NCBI GenBank assembly: GCA_020351895.1
Contig: CP070672.1
Coordinates: forward strand, 1,074,313 to 1,080,312
Length of the DNA: 6,000 nt
Direction: 5' to 3'
From: Thermoplasmata archaeon
GTDB lineage: Archaea > Thermoplasmatota > Thermoplasmata > GCA-020350865
The notes below the pieces were generated by a model. The model had not been told where the DNA came from. It saw only the letters and a program-made list of their open reading frames with translations, and ran no database searches. Shown here in pieces: positions 1 through 5,988 of this stretch. Within the stretch, counting starts at the first letter, position 1. The number at the start of each line of letters is the position of its first letter. Made by a program: the position numbers and the translations under genes.

Positions 1-396
1 CTTCTCATGCACCCGCTGTGCCACGGGCAGGTAGTCCCTGTCCCCTGCTAGAACGATGAGCACATCGATATCGGGCCTGGTGAGCATGATCTCTTGGAGG
101 CGTAGAGAGAGCTCGATATCGGAGCTGTTCTTACCCACAGTAGATTTTATATGCGCCACCCTAACTCCCATAGTATACAGCTCATTGGGCACGTCTGGAT
201 ACATGGACCAGTCAGCAATGGCCTCCCTGATTATAGGCGTCAGCCCAAGGTTGTTCTCCACATGTAAAAGCGCGTTACCTATGATAAGGATGGTCTTTCC
301 CTGAGCCTTGGACCTTGAGTATCCGTAATCGTTTACTAGTGAGACGTAGATGTTGTCGAAATCTATAAGCAATGCTGCTAATCCGTGTTCCATCAT
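1..396 (-). CDS. NYN/LabA-like (DUF88) PIN-fold nuclease, N-terminal part, cut by window edge
   Basis: Reading the minus strand from ATG at 396 gives 132 uninterrupted codons running off the window start. The visible protein begins MMEHGLAALLIDFDNIYVSL. It has the hallmarks of the NYN branch of the PIN-like fold: the first strand LLIDFDN (residues 9-15, acidic D12 and D14), a middle segment KNSSDIELSLRL (D93), and VLIVLAGDRDYLPV (residues 112-125, D119 and D121), which corresponds to the family's SGDsDF motif. In known families these acidic residues bind a divalent metal for RNA cleavage, so a cytoplasmic ribonuclease role in RNA processing or turnover is likely but inferred. The start could also be the next codon (393), because ATG is doubled. 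A weak GTGAT anti-16S match lies just upstream. The gene is visibly richer in G+C than the two surface-protein genes and looks like an ordinary chromosomal gene. The C-terminus, which may carry a further domain, is not visible. Confidence 0.85.
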   Translation of the reverse strand, partial: MMEHGLAALLIDFDNIYVSLVNDYGYSRSKAQGKTILIIGNALLHVENNLGLTPIIREAIADWSMYPDVPNELYTMGVRVAHIKSTVGKNSSDIELSLRLQEIMLTRPDIDVLIVLAGDRDYLPVAQRVHEK

Positions 397-670
397 CCTA
401 TCACTCTTCAAACCAGAGAATAAGTGAGGTGTTACTTAAGGTTTAAGTCCGGAGTATTACAGGGAAAATGAAGTGTAGGACTTCCGCATTTTGGACAAGC
501 CTCACATGTTAAATTTCGGATAGAATTTTTAGTGAATGGCTTGGGTAATTTCCAAGATACGACAATTGGGTTGGCTTCCCACGTTTTGAGCCCACTTAGG
601 CGTGTCGTTAGGCCGTAACCAAGGGAACCAGGAAACTACAGAGGTAGTTTACGAGTGTGGGTGTGTGTGA
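397..670. other. gene-free upstream half of the 397-911 intergenic region
   Basis: No convincing reading frame or tRNA fold was found here on either strand. The side near 397-450 presumably holds the NYN promoter. The rest is unannotated sequence whose only visible structure is a dyad: ACGACA at 559-564 is complementary to TGTCGT at 603-608. Between these arms TGGG (567-570) could pair with CCCA (578-581), giving a small two-stem structure. The remainder of the intergenic region is occupied by the dispersed repeat copy R1 and its purine-rich tail. Confidence 0.5.
436..449 (-). promoter_or_regulatory. possible TATA-like element for the NYN gene
   Basis: On the minus strand the AT-rich segment reading ACTTAAACCTTAAG lies about 40-50 nt upstream of the ATG at 396. 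If it is a TATA box, transcription would start near 418 and leave a leader of about 20 nt that could include the weak GTGAT ribosome-binding match. The match to an archaeal TATA consensus is poor, so this is a tentative call. Confidence 0.25.
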
Positions 671-800
671 TTGAGATTGAATCTGCAGTTCCCACCCCCA
701 TTGCTTACCGCTCTCCACCCAAATCCTCCCCCATCAAGCCTTTGCTTAAGCCAAAGACAGGTGGGTGTGGTTTTTGCGCCTAGAGAGGGGAAGGGGGAAC
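671..800 (+). repeat. dispersed structured repeat, copy R1
   Basis: This stretch matches 2901-3028 in the same orientation. Shared blocks are TTGAGATTGA (671-680), CAGTTCCCAC (686-695), ACCGCTCTCC (707-716), a 51-nt core (727-777) identical except for A759 versus T2988, and GGGGGAAC (793-800). The element is C-rich in its 5' half and G-rich in its 3' half. The ends GTTCCC (688-693) and GGGAAC (795-800) are complementary. The core can form a nested hairpin: CCCATC (730-735) with GGTGGG (760-765), and CTTTG (740-744) with CAAAG (752-756), around the loop CTTAAGC. In R1 only, CTCTC (711-715) can also pair with GAGAG (783-787). It lies beyond the stop codon of the PKD-protein gene. It may be a non-autonomous mobile element or a structured RNA; no transposase or known RNA family was recognised. 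A looser purine-rich similarity to R2 continues to about 863. Confidence 0.85.
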
Positions 801-805
801 CTTAG

Positions 806-815
806 TTTCTTTTTT
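806..815 (+). terminator. T-rich tract after R1, possible plus-strand terminator
   Basis: TTTCTTTTTT follows about 5 nt after the GGGGGAAC that closes the R1 fold. Archaeal RNA polymerase often terminates at T-rich stretches of the non-template strand, so this could end a plus-strand transcript of R1. The tract lies in a segment of about 30 nt that R2 lacks, so it is not a conserved part of the repeat. No transcription evidence is available. Confidence 0.22.
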
Positions 816-911
816 ACGGGTTGTGCTATTTTGGGAGGCGAGGGGTTGAGGTGGAAAAGGGAGGAGGAGGTAATAACAATCTCAGCGAGGAGGTTTTTTA
901 TTGTTGTGATT

Positions 912-2642
912 TTAATTCTTCAGTACTGAAACAAAAATAGGTTCTGTTGGGCCTACCTTTATCGTCTTTCCTGTAGAACTATCAGTACCCTCAACACTCG
1001 CGCCTTCATTTAATAGGTATTTCCCTGGAGAGGTAAACTCCTGTTTTCCAGCTGGATTTTTTCTTGTGCCGATCTTTAATATAAGCTCTGCTTCACCATT
1101 TAGGTCACCAATATTCCAGGTAAGATGAGTAGAGCCCATTTTTCCCTTACCTTTTTTTAACACTGAGAGAGCTCCCTGCGTCAACTCGTAATCTAAAAGT
1201 TTCAATTCTGCAGGTAACACATCATACACATTCACATTCTCATAACCGTCACTTGAACTAACTCCGTTAATTGTAATTTTCAATTCCCATTTATTGTAAG
1301 TATGGGTTATTACCTCATCCAGACCTGAGATTTTTTCTTTATCTATTTTTAATCCAGGACATTCCATGATCTCAAATTCTACCGGACCGAATCCTGGCCA
1401 AAAAGGCTCACTATACCAAGCATAGTACTTACCTGGAGGAACCTGCTCGCCAGTGGGTGAAATCGGCTGCCAGGACAGGTCGAACACCTGATATGTCTGG
1501 TTCCAGGAGTAGCTTACAGTTCCGTGTACGGGTGCTACCACAGTTGGATGATATACTGGTCCGAACCAGAACACTATATCACCGCTTTCATTTAAAATCA
1601 AGAAGTGGCCCGTACAAGGGGCATAGGGATCGTGGATTCCTTTATATGTCAAAACAACAGGCTCCCCCACACAGTATCGGTATTTGTCTGTCCACAGACT
1701 CTGCCAAGGTGCGACCAGTACTATCACTAATATAGAGTCTGTGTCCGTTGCTCCATCATCATCCGTTACTGTTAATACAACAGTGTAATTCCCGGGTCCT
1801 GAATAACCATGAAAAACGATTTCTCCGCTTCCATTTGTTCCATCTCCAAAATCCCAATGGTAATCAACTATTGTTCCATCGGGATCATAAGACCCTGAAC
1901 CATTTAGTGCAAAAAAGGCCGAAGGAATTAATGGATTTACTTCAATAATTATATCTTCTCCAGCATCCGCAACTGGAGGTTGATTCGTGGAAATTATCTC
2001 GAACTCTACAGGTTCGCTGATATCTCTACCGTTAATAGAAGCAAAGACATTATACTTCCCGCTTGGTACCTGCTTTCCAGAGGGTGAGATTAGATCTGGC
2101 CACTTATCTAAAAATATATTTTGAGTATGTTTATCATATACTTTGTAAGTTTGATTCCAATAATGAACCTCGGGACCATACCACCATTCTATTGGATCTC
2201 CCACCGGGCATATTATGATTTTATGAATTTGCTCTACGATAAAATTACCGTTAAGATCATAAATCATGTATCCTATTGATCCAATTTCATAATAAATCGC
2301 AGACCAATTCCCATCAAGAGTTATTTCCACCAATTCACCTGTTCTGTATGAGTATTTATTTGTTGTGACACTAACTTCCATTACAGAATTCTGGTGGGTT
2401 TCGGGCCATTCATTTTCTTTTGGATAATTATTATTTACTTTTTCTGTCGGACGCTGGTCATTTTGAGGGACTACGATTGCGGTCTCCAAAGACCCATAAA
2501 TCTCTGGTTCGGATTGATCATTGAAATCCCCGCTATTATTTCCTACAGAAGGAGCGATATTGAGTCCCCCTATAAGCATCACAGCTATCAAGATTATGGG
2601 AAATAATTTTGCTCTTTTGACATCAGTTATTCCTATTTTCAT
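912..2642 (-). CDS. secreted PKD-domain protein with duplicated BsuPI-like domains and a DUF11-like C-terminus
   Basis: The 576-residue product starts with a signal peptide (residues 1 to about 34; charged start MKIGITDVKRAK, then a hydrophobic run through about residue 30). A polar linker follows to about 86. Domain A (about 87-216) and domain B (about 312-425) are clear homologues: both carry tGE-V-LT, WNQTY-V-D (162-170 and 380-388), ISP-G-QVP-GKY (185-197 and 394-406) and end in PVEFEI (211-216 and 420-425). This resembles the BsuPI-type beta sandwich, whose members include a protease inhibitor, but inhibitor activity is not implied. Between them lies a textbook PKD domain (221-310) with SGSYDPDG (249-256), WDFGDG (263-268) and YTVVLTVTDDDG (286-297). 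Residues about 428-575 resemble DUF11-type repeats, including NVNVYDVLP and WNIGDLNGE. No C-terminal anchor or sorting signal is visible, so release or non-covalent surface attachment is likely. The ATG at 2642 fits a TATA-like box about 24 nt upstream. An extracellular binding or structural role is inferred; the exact function is unknown. Confidence 0.88.
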   Translation of the reverse strand: MKIGITDVKRAKLFPIILIAVMLIGGLNIAPSVGNNSGDFNDQSEPEIYGSLETAIVVPQNDQRPTEKVNNNYPKENEWPETHQNSVMEVSVTTNKYSYRTGELVEITLDGNWSAIYYEIGSIGYMIYDLNGNFIVEQIHKIIICPVGDPIEWWYGPEVHYWNQTYKVYDKHTQNIFLDKWPDLISPSGKQVPSGKYNVFASINGRDISEPVEFEIISTNQPPVADAGEDIIIEVNPLIPSAFFALNGSGSYDPDGTIVDYHWDFGDGTNGSGEIVFHGYSGPGNYTVVLTVTDDDGATDTDSILVIVLVAPWQSLWTDKYRYCVGEPVVLTYKGIHDPYAPCTGHFLILNESGDIVFWFGPVYHPTVVAPVHGTVSYSWNQTYQVFDLSWQPISPTGEQVPPGKYYAWYSEPFWPGFGPVEFEIMECPGLKIDKEKISGLDEVITHTYNKWELKITINGVSSSDGYENVNVYDVLPAELKLLDYELTQGALSVLKKGKGKMGSTHLTWNIGDLNGEAELILKIGTRKNPAGKQEFTSPGKYLLNEGASVEGTDSSTGKTIKVGPTEPIFVSVLKN

Positions 2643-2900
2643 GTCAATCAGACCCCTATTTTTTATATAGACTACCTCAATCTATCTATGAGAGTGAGAT
2701 TATAAACCTTTTTTGGCATATTTGTCAAAATGTTTTTTCCCCGCCTATTCCCAGTATATTCCACAGACATTTCATATGCCATTTCCGTGTGATAACGGTA
2801 TGAGGCGTTTTAGTGGATTTGGGATCATGTGCTCGACTTTTGGAAATCCCGCAAAAAAGGGCTTGTCTGTGAATAGGTTGAGAGACTTGGGTTATGTGTG
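2643..2900. other. divergent intergenic region, PKD-gene side
   Basis: This stretch lies between the two divergent surface-protein genes, ahead of repeat copy R2. Apart from the minus-strand promoter next to 2643 it holds no supported gene. GGATTT (2815-2820) and AAATCC (2844-2849) are complementary and could form a modest hairpin, but nothing identifies it as functional. Frames crossing this region on either strand have no recognisable protein features and run across the repeat, so I do not call them genes. Confidence 0.5.
2660..2670 (-). promoter_or_regulatory. TATA box for the PKD-protein gene
   Basis: The minus strand reads CTATATAAAAA, centred about 24 nt upstream of the ATG at 2642. 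This is the spacing of an archaeal TATA box to the transcription start, so the transcript would begin at or within a few bases of the ATG (leaderless or nearly so). A GGGGT run about 10 nt before the ATG could be a weak ribosome-binding site if transcription starts further upstream. Confidence 0.6.
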
Positions 2901-3028
2901 TTGAGATTGATTGTCCAGTTCCCACACTTGTGTTCACCGCTCTCCAAAAAACTCTTCCCCCATCAAGCCTTTGCTTAAGCCAAAGACTGGTGGGTGTGGT
3001 TTTTGCACTCAGGAAGGGATGGGGGAAC
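2901..3028 (+). repeat. dispersed structured repeat, copy R2
   Basis: This is the second copy of the element at 671-800, in the same orientation and about 2,229 nt away. The core (2956-3006) differs from R1 at one position (T2988). The hairpin pairings are kept: CCCATC (2959-2964) with GGTGGG (2989-2994), and CTTTG (2969-2973) with CAAAG (2981-2985). The complementary ends GTTCCC (2918-2923) and GGGAAC (3023-3028) are also kept. The flanking arms have diverged by substitutions and a few single-base indels. A G-rich tail continues to about 3067 and loosely matches 834-863 after R1. R2 sits between the two divergent genes and ends about 47 nt before the putative BRE/TATA of the beta-helix gene. 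It would therefore lie upstream of that promoter rather than in a 5' UTR. Confidence 0.85.
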
Positions 3029-3074
3029 TGCGGAGGTGGGGGTTGGGCTGTGTGAGGTGGATGAGGGAAAAAAT

Positions 3075-3088
3075 CGAAAATGTTATAT
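3075..3088 (+). promoter_or_regulatory. BRE/TATA promoter of the beta-helix gene
   Basis: CGAAAA (3075-3080) followed by TGTTATAT (3081-3088) resembles a purine-rich TFB-recognition element abutting a TATA box. Its centre is about 28 nt before the ATG at 3113, which predicts a leaderless transcript starting at or next to that ATG. This supports 3113 over the in-frame ATG at 3080, which overlaps the promoter elements themselves. Confidence 0.55.
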
Positions 3089-3112
3089 CTGGGTATAGAA
3101 ATAACTAACACT

Positions 3113-5971
3113 ATGAGAAGGAAGATAGTTGCGGTTTGGGTAAGTTTAGCGATGGTGTTTGGCATTATCGCGCTCGTGGATACCACAATAAATTTTTCTT
3201 TAGATGTGAAAGGAGCCACGCTTTATGTAAATACCACCGGGGGTGGCGGGGCTTTTACTAGCATCCAGGATGCAATAAATGTAAGTAGCAATGGAGATAT
3301 TATCTTTGTATATAATGGAACTTACAATGAAAAAATTGATTTAAATAAAACAATAAATCTAATTGGAGAGGATAGTGAAAATACGATTATTGATGGTGTG
3401 GGAAGCGGAATTGTAGTTAATATATCTGCCCATTGGGTCAACATGAGCGGGTTCAAGGTGGTAAATAGTGGGTCTACAAGTAAGGACTGCGGCATTCAGC
3501 TTTATTATGTTAGCTATTGTAATATCAAAGAAATCAAATCATTAACTAACAGAGACGGTCTGTTTATGGATCACTCTTCTTACAATACAATAACAAATAA
3601 TGAATTTAAAGGGAATAGTTATTTCGGAATCGAGATGGAATTTTCCAGTTATAATAGGATAGATAACAATGTAGCATCCTATAACACAAATTATGGGATT
3701 AAATGTTATCAGGGAGAGCCTGATCTATGTGGAGGTAATGATTTTATTAACAATGAAATTTCTTATAATAAATATGGTATCTCAACTTTAAAAAGTAAAA
3801 ATAATACTATCGCGAGGAATACAATTAATAACAACGAAGAATATGGTATTTGGTTATCCCAATCAAATTATACCAAGATTCATAATAATACAGTGAATTT
3901 TAATGATCTTATAGGGATCAAAGTATCTACATCAAGTAATTGTATGATAATGAATAATTTCCTTTATGATAACATCAATGGAATGGATTTTGGTAGTTCA
4001 GCTAATGATAATATGATTGTCGGTAACTCTATGATAATTGTAATGCATTATGGCTTCTCGCTCTTTCTTTCCAATAATAATTTCATAAAACACAATATCA
4101 TTTCCCACACGGGCACTGCTATTAAATTATATGATTCCACGAATAATATAATACGGGAAAATGATGTTCTTCATAGCAAGACTGGATTTTATATGTGGAG
4201 CGGTGCCCAGAATAATACGATATTCTGGAACAATATTGTGAATAATGAAAATCAATCCAAGGATTATGGTAGCAATGATTGGAACAGCACATATCCAGAA
4301 GGAGGGAACTTCTGGTCCAACTGGACAACGCCTGATAATTACAATGGCTCTGTGACACCACAGACCACTGGCTCACCCGATGGTATTGTTGACAATCCAA
4401 GGGCCATAGACTATGGGTCGAATCAGGATTATTATCCTCTTATAGAGCCCGTTCAGTGGTGTAACCAGACAGTCATTAATCCTGTTCACAATATAGATAC
4501 CAATGAGTATTTCTATGAAATACAGACAGCTATAGACGATTCAGACACCCTTGATGGGCATACGATAGAAGTGGCGAAGGGCATTTATATTGAAAAAATC
4601 GCGTTGAACAAGAATTTAACCATCATCGGCGAAGACAAATACAACACAATAATTAAAGGTCCTGGTTCAGGTGATGTAGTCAACATTACAACAAGTGGAG
4701 TTATTATTAAAGGATTCACTATTAAATGTAGTGGCAATGTATCCTTTCCAAGCATGGATGCAGGAGTCAAATTGTATTATGTCACAGACTGTCAAGTAGA
4801 GGATAATATTTTTCAGGAAGTCAGATGTGGTGTATTTATTCAAGAATCAGACTACAATGAGGTATTATATAATAATTGCTCAGGAAACATAATCGGAATA
4901 GGGCTTTTATTCGCACATAACAATGATCTAGTTGGGAATGATTGCTCCTTTAATTCCTTTGGCATCCATTTAAGCGCATCAGATTACACAATTATAAAAG
5001 ATAATACATGTAATTTTAATGAATATGTCGGAATCTACCCAGATTATTATTTTCCTTCTGCTAGGTCAGATTTTACGATAATTGACAACAATCTGTGTTC
5101 TAACAACGAATATGGAATTATCCAGAGAAGTAGTGGGGATTCTAAAATCACGAATAATACCCTTTCGAACAATGATAGAGGATTAAGCATTTATAATTCC
5201 CAAAACAATCTCATCTTTCACAACAACTTCATTGACAATGCAATTCAAGCTTCTGATGACTCCAGCAATAACTATTGGAACAGTAGCTATCCTACTGGTG
5301 GTAATTACTGGTCAGATTATGGTGGTACCGATGCTTTCAAAGGGCCTAACCAAGACGTGCCTGGAAGAGATGGCATTGGAGATACTAATTATTCGATAGA
5401 TTCGGATTCAATAGACAACTATCCTTTGATGGGATTAATCCCAGGCTTTCCTACAGAAAATTACATGTATTTAAAACAAGGTTGGAACCTTCTATCTTTA
5501 CCATTGATCCAAGTAGACCAAAACCTCACAAAAGTCCTAGAAATGATCGATGGATATTATGATGCAGTCCAGTTGTACGATCCAACAGACCTGGATGATC
5601 CCTGGGCGCATTACAAAGTAGGCAAACCTTTCGGAAACGATCTATTCGAGCTAAACAAAACCATGGGCTTTTGGATTCATATCACTCAGCCTGGAGGTAA
5701 GATATTCTTTTACAATGGCACCCAACCAACCTCCAACCAAACCATCCCGCTTCACACTGGCTGGAACATGGTAGGCTATCCCTCCCTGACAAACCACAAC
5801 AGAACAGCGGGATTGAACAACCTGACTTTCGGGGACGATGTGGATCTCATTCAGTGGTACGATGCTGAATTGCAAAAGTGGGTAGAGATCGGTGAAGGAG
5901 ATTTCTTCGAAATCAGCAAAGGATACTGGATTCACGCCACTACAGAGTGTGAGTGGGAAGTACCTTTGTAA
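3113..5971 (+). CDS. secreted protein with two tandem NosD-type parallel beta-helices and a duplicated C-terminal module
   Basis: I start at ATG 3113 (952 residues, beginning MRRKIVAVWVSLAMVFGIIA). The frame is open from ATG 3080, but those extra 11 residues would precede the charged-hydrophobic signal peptide and overlap the promoter. After the signal (about 1-34), beta-helix 1 (about 35-445) begins with a TLYVN..G-FTSIQDAI entry and an IDLNKTINLIGED capping strand. It continues through Asn-rich rungs (NxI-NN, YGI, GI) and ends with the NosD-like GGNFWSNW (397-404). Beta-helix 2 (about 455-775) repeats the pattern: EIQTAI, IALNKNLTIIGED, rungs, GGNYWSDY (729-736), then GIGDTNY and DNYPLM. 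The C-terminal 165 residues hold two copies of a GWN-[LM]-P...G[FY]WIH module (790-857 and 883-942). NosD/CASH beta-helices bind or process polysaccharides, but no catalytic residues are evident, so adhesion or glycan binding is inferred. There are many N-x-S/T sequons and no C-terminal anchor. Confidence 0.88.
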   Translation: MRRKIVAVWVSLAMVFGIIALVDTTINFSLDVKGATLYVNTTGGGGAFTSIQDAINVSSNGDIIFVYNGTYNEKIDLNKTINLIGEDSENTIIDGVGSGIVVNISAHWVNMSGFKVVNSGSTSKDCGIQLYYVSYCNIKEIKSLTNRDGLFMDHSSYNTITNNEFKGNSYFGIEMEFSSYNRIDNNVASYNTNYGIKCYQGEPDLCGGNDFINNEISYNKYGISTLKSKNNTIARNTINNNEEYGIWLSQSNYTKIHNNTVNFNDLIGIKVSTSSNCMIMNNFLYDNINGMDFGSSANDNMIVGNSMIIVMHYGFSLFLSNNNFIKHNIISHTGTAIKLYDSTNNIIRENDVLHSKTGFYMWSGAQNNTIFWNNIVNNENQSKDYGSNDWNSTYPEGGNFWSNWTTPDNYNGSVTPQTTGSPDGIVDNPRAIDYGSNQDYYPLIEPVQWCNQTVINPVHNIDTNEYFYEIQTAIDDSDTLDGHTIEVAKGIYIEKIALNKNLTIIGEDKYNTIIKGPGSGDVVNITTSGVIIKGFTIKCSGNVSFPSMDAGVKLYYVTDCQVEDNIFQEVRCGVFIQESDYNEVLYNNCSGNIIGIGLLFAHNNDLVGNDCSFNSFGIHLSASDYTIIKDNTCNFNEYVGIYPDYYFPSARSDFTIIDNNLCSNNEYGIIQRSSGDSKITNNTLSNNDRGLSIYNSQNNLIFHNNFIDNAIQASDDSSNNYWNSSYPTGGNYWSDYGGTDAFKGPNQDVPGRDGIGDTNYSIDSDSIDNYPLMGLIPGFPTENYMYLKQGWNLLSLPLIQVDQNLTKVLEMIDGYYDAVQLYDPTDLDDPWAHYKVGKPFGNDLFELNKTMGFWIHITQPGGKIFFYNGTQPTSNQTIPLHTGWNMVGYPSLTNHNRTAGLNNLTFGDDVDLIQWYDAELQKWVEIGEGDFFEISKGYWIHATTECEWEVPL
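3317..3460 (+). repeat. beta-helix entry module, first copy (intragenic duplication)
   Basis: This segment encodes the GTYNEKIDLNK...LIGED...NTIIDG.GSG..VNI stretch that opens beta-helix 1. It is similar at protein level to 4580-4723 (GIYIEKIALNK...IIGED...NTIIKGPGSG.VVNI), about 421 codons downstream. The nucleotide sequences have diverged, so this is an old duplication of a whole beta-helix unit or a recurrent domain fusion. Confidence 0.75.
4580..4723 (+). repeat. beta-helix entry module, second copy (intragenic duplication)
   Basis: This is the partner of 3317-3460. It opens beta-helix 2 directly after the linker that follows DYGSNQDYYPLIEP. The shared order of capping strand, IGED turn, NTII and GSG-VNI shows that the second helix repeats the complete N-terminal cap, not just extra rungs. 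Confidence 0.75.
5480..5683 (+). repeat. C-terminal GWN...GFWIH module, first copy
   Basis: Encodes GWNLLSLPLIQ through MGFWIHI, with an internal DAVQLYDP...W.HY segment. The same order appears in 5759-5938 (GWNMVGYPS, VDLIQWYDAELQKW, KGYWIHA). Pairs of this module are common at the C-termini of secreted archaeal and bacterial proteins; their function is not established here. Confidence 0.7.
5759..5938 (+). repeat. C-terminal GWN...GYWIH module, second copy
   Basis: This is the partner of 5480-5683. Aligned landmarks are GWN near the start, an (I/L)-QWYD strand in the middle, and KGYWIH at the end. The protein stops 10 residues after this motif with no room for a membrane anchor. Confidence 0.7.
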
Positions 5972-5988
5972 GTTATTTTAAGAAACCA

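Noticed and set aside
56..304. Plus-strand open frame of 82 codons
   Set aside because: It lies antisense inside the NYN-domain gene, whose minus-strand frame shows clear family motifs.
590..640. Possible tRNA in the intergenic region
   Set aside because: There is no T-arm consensus (GTTCRAATC) or cloverleaf; the pairings do not assemble into a tRNA.
688..800. Integron attC-like recombination site
   Set aside because: The arrangement around genes is cassette-like, but the ends are GTTCCC...GGGAAC rather than the RYYYAAC...GTTRRRY pattern, and no integrase is visible.
873..907. Hairpin as terminator of the PKD gene
   Set aside because: AACAAT (875-880) pairs with ATTGTT (900-905), but on the minus strand no T-run follows the stem, so it does not look like a terminator for that gene.
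1457..1948. Plus-strand open frames opposite the PKD gene
   Set aside because: They are antisense shadows of a well-supported secreted-protein gene and show no domain signature.
671..3028. CRISPR array or leader
   Set aside because: There are only two full repeat copies, more than 2 kb apart with genes between them. No regular spacing of short repeats is seen.
2911..3108. Plus-strand open frame of 65 codons across R2
   Set aside because: It has a TTG start, lies entirely within the repeat and its G-rich tail, and crosses the promoter of the next gene. The equivalent R1 frame is broken by a stop. Only the short shared peptide is kept as a low-interest finding.
2725..3219. Minus-strand open frame of 164 codons
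   Set aside because: It overlaps the signal-peptide region of the beta-helix gene and runs through repeat R2. It has low-complexity Pro/His/Thr-rich sequence and no recognisable domain or promoter.
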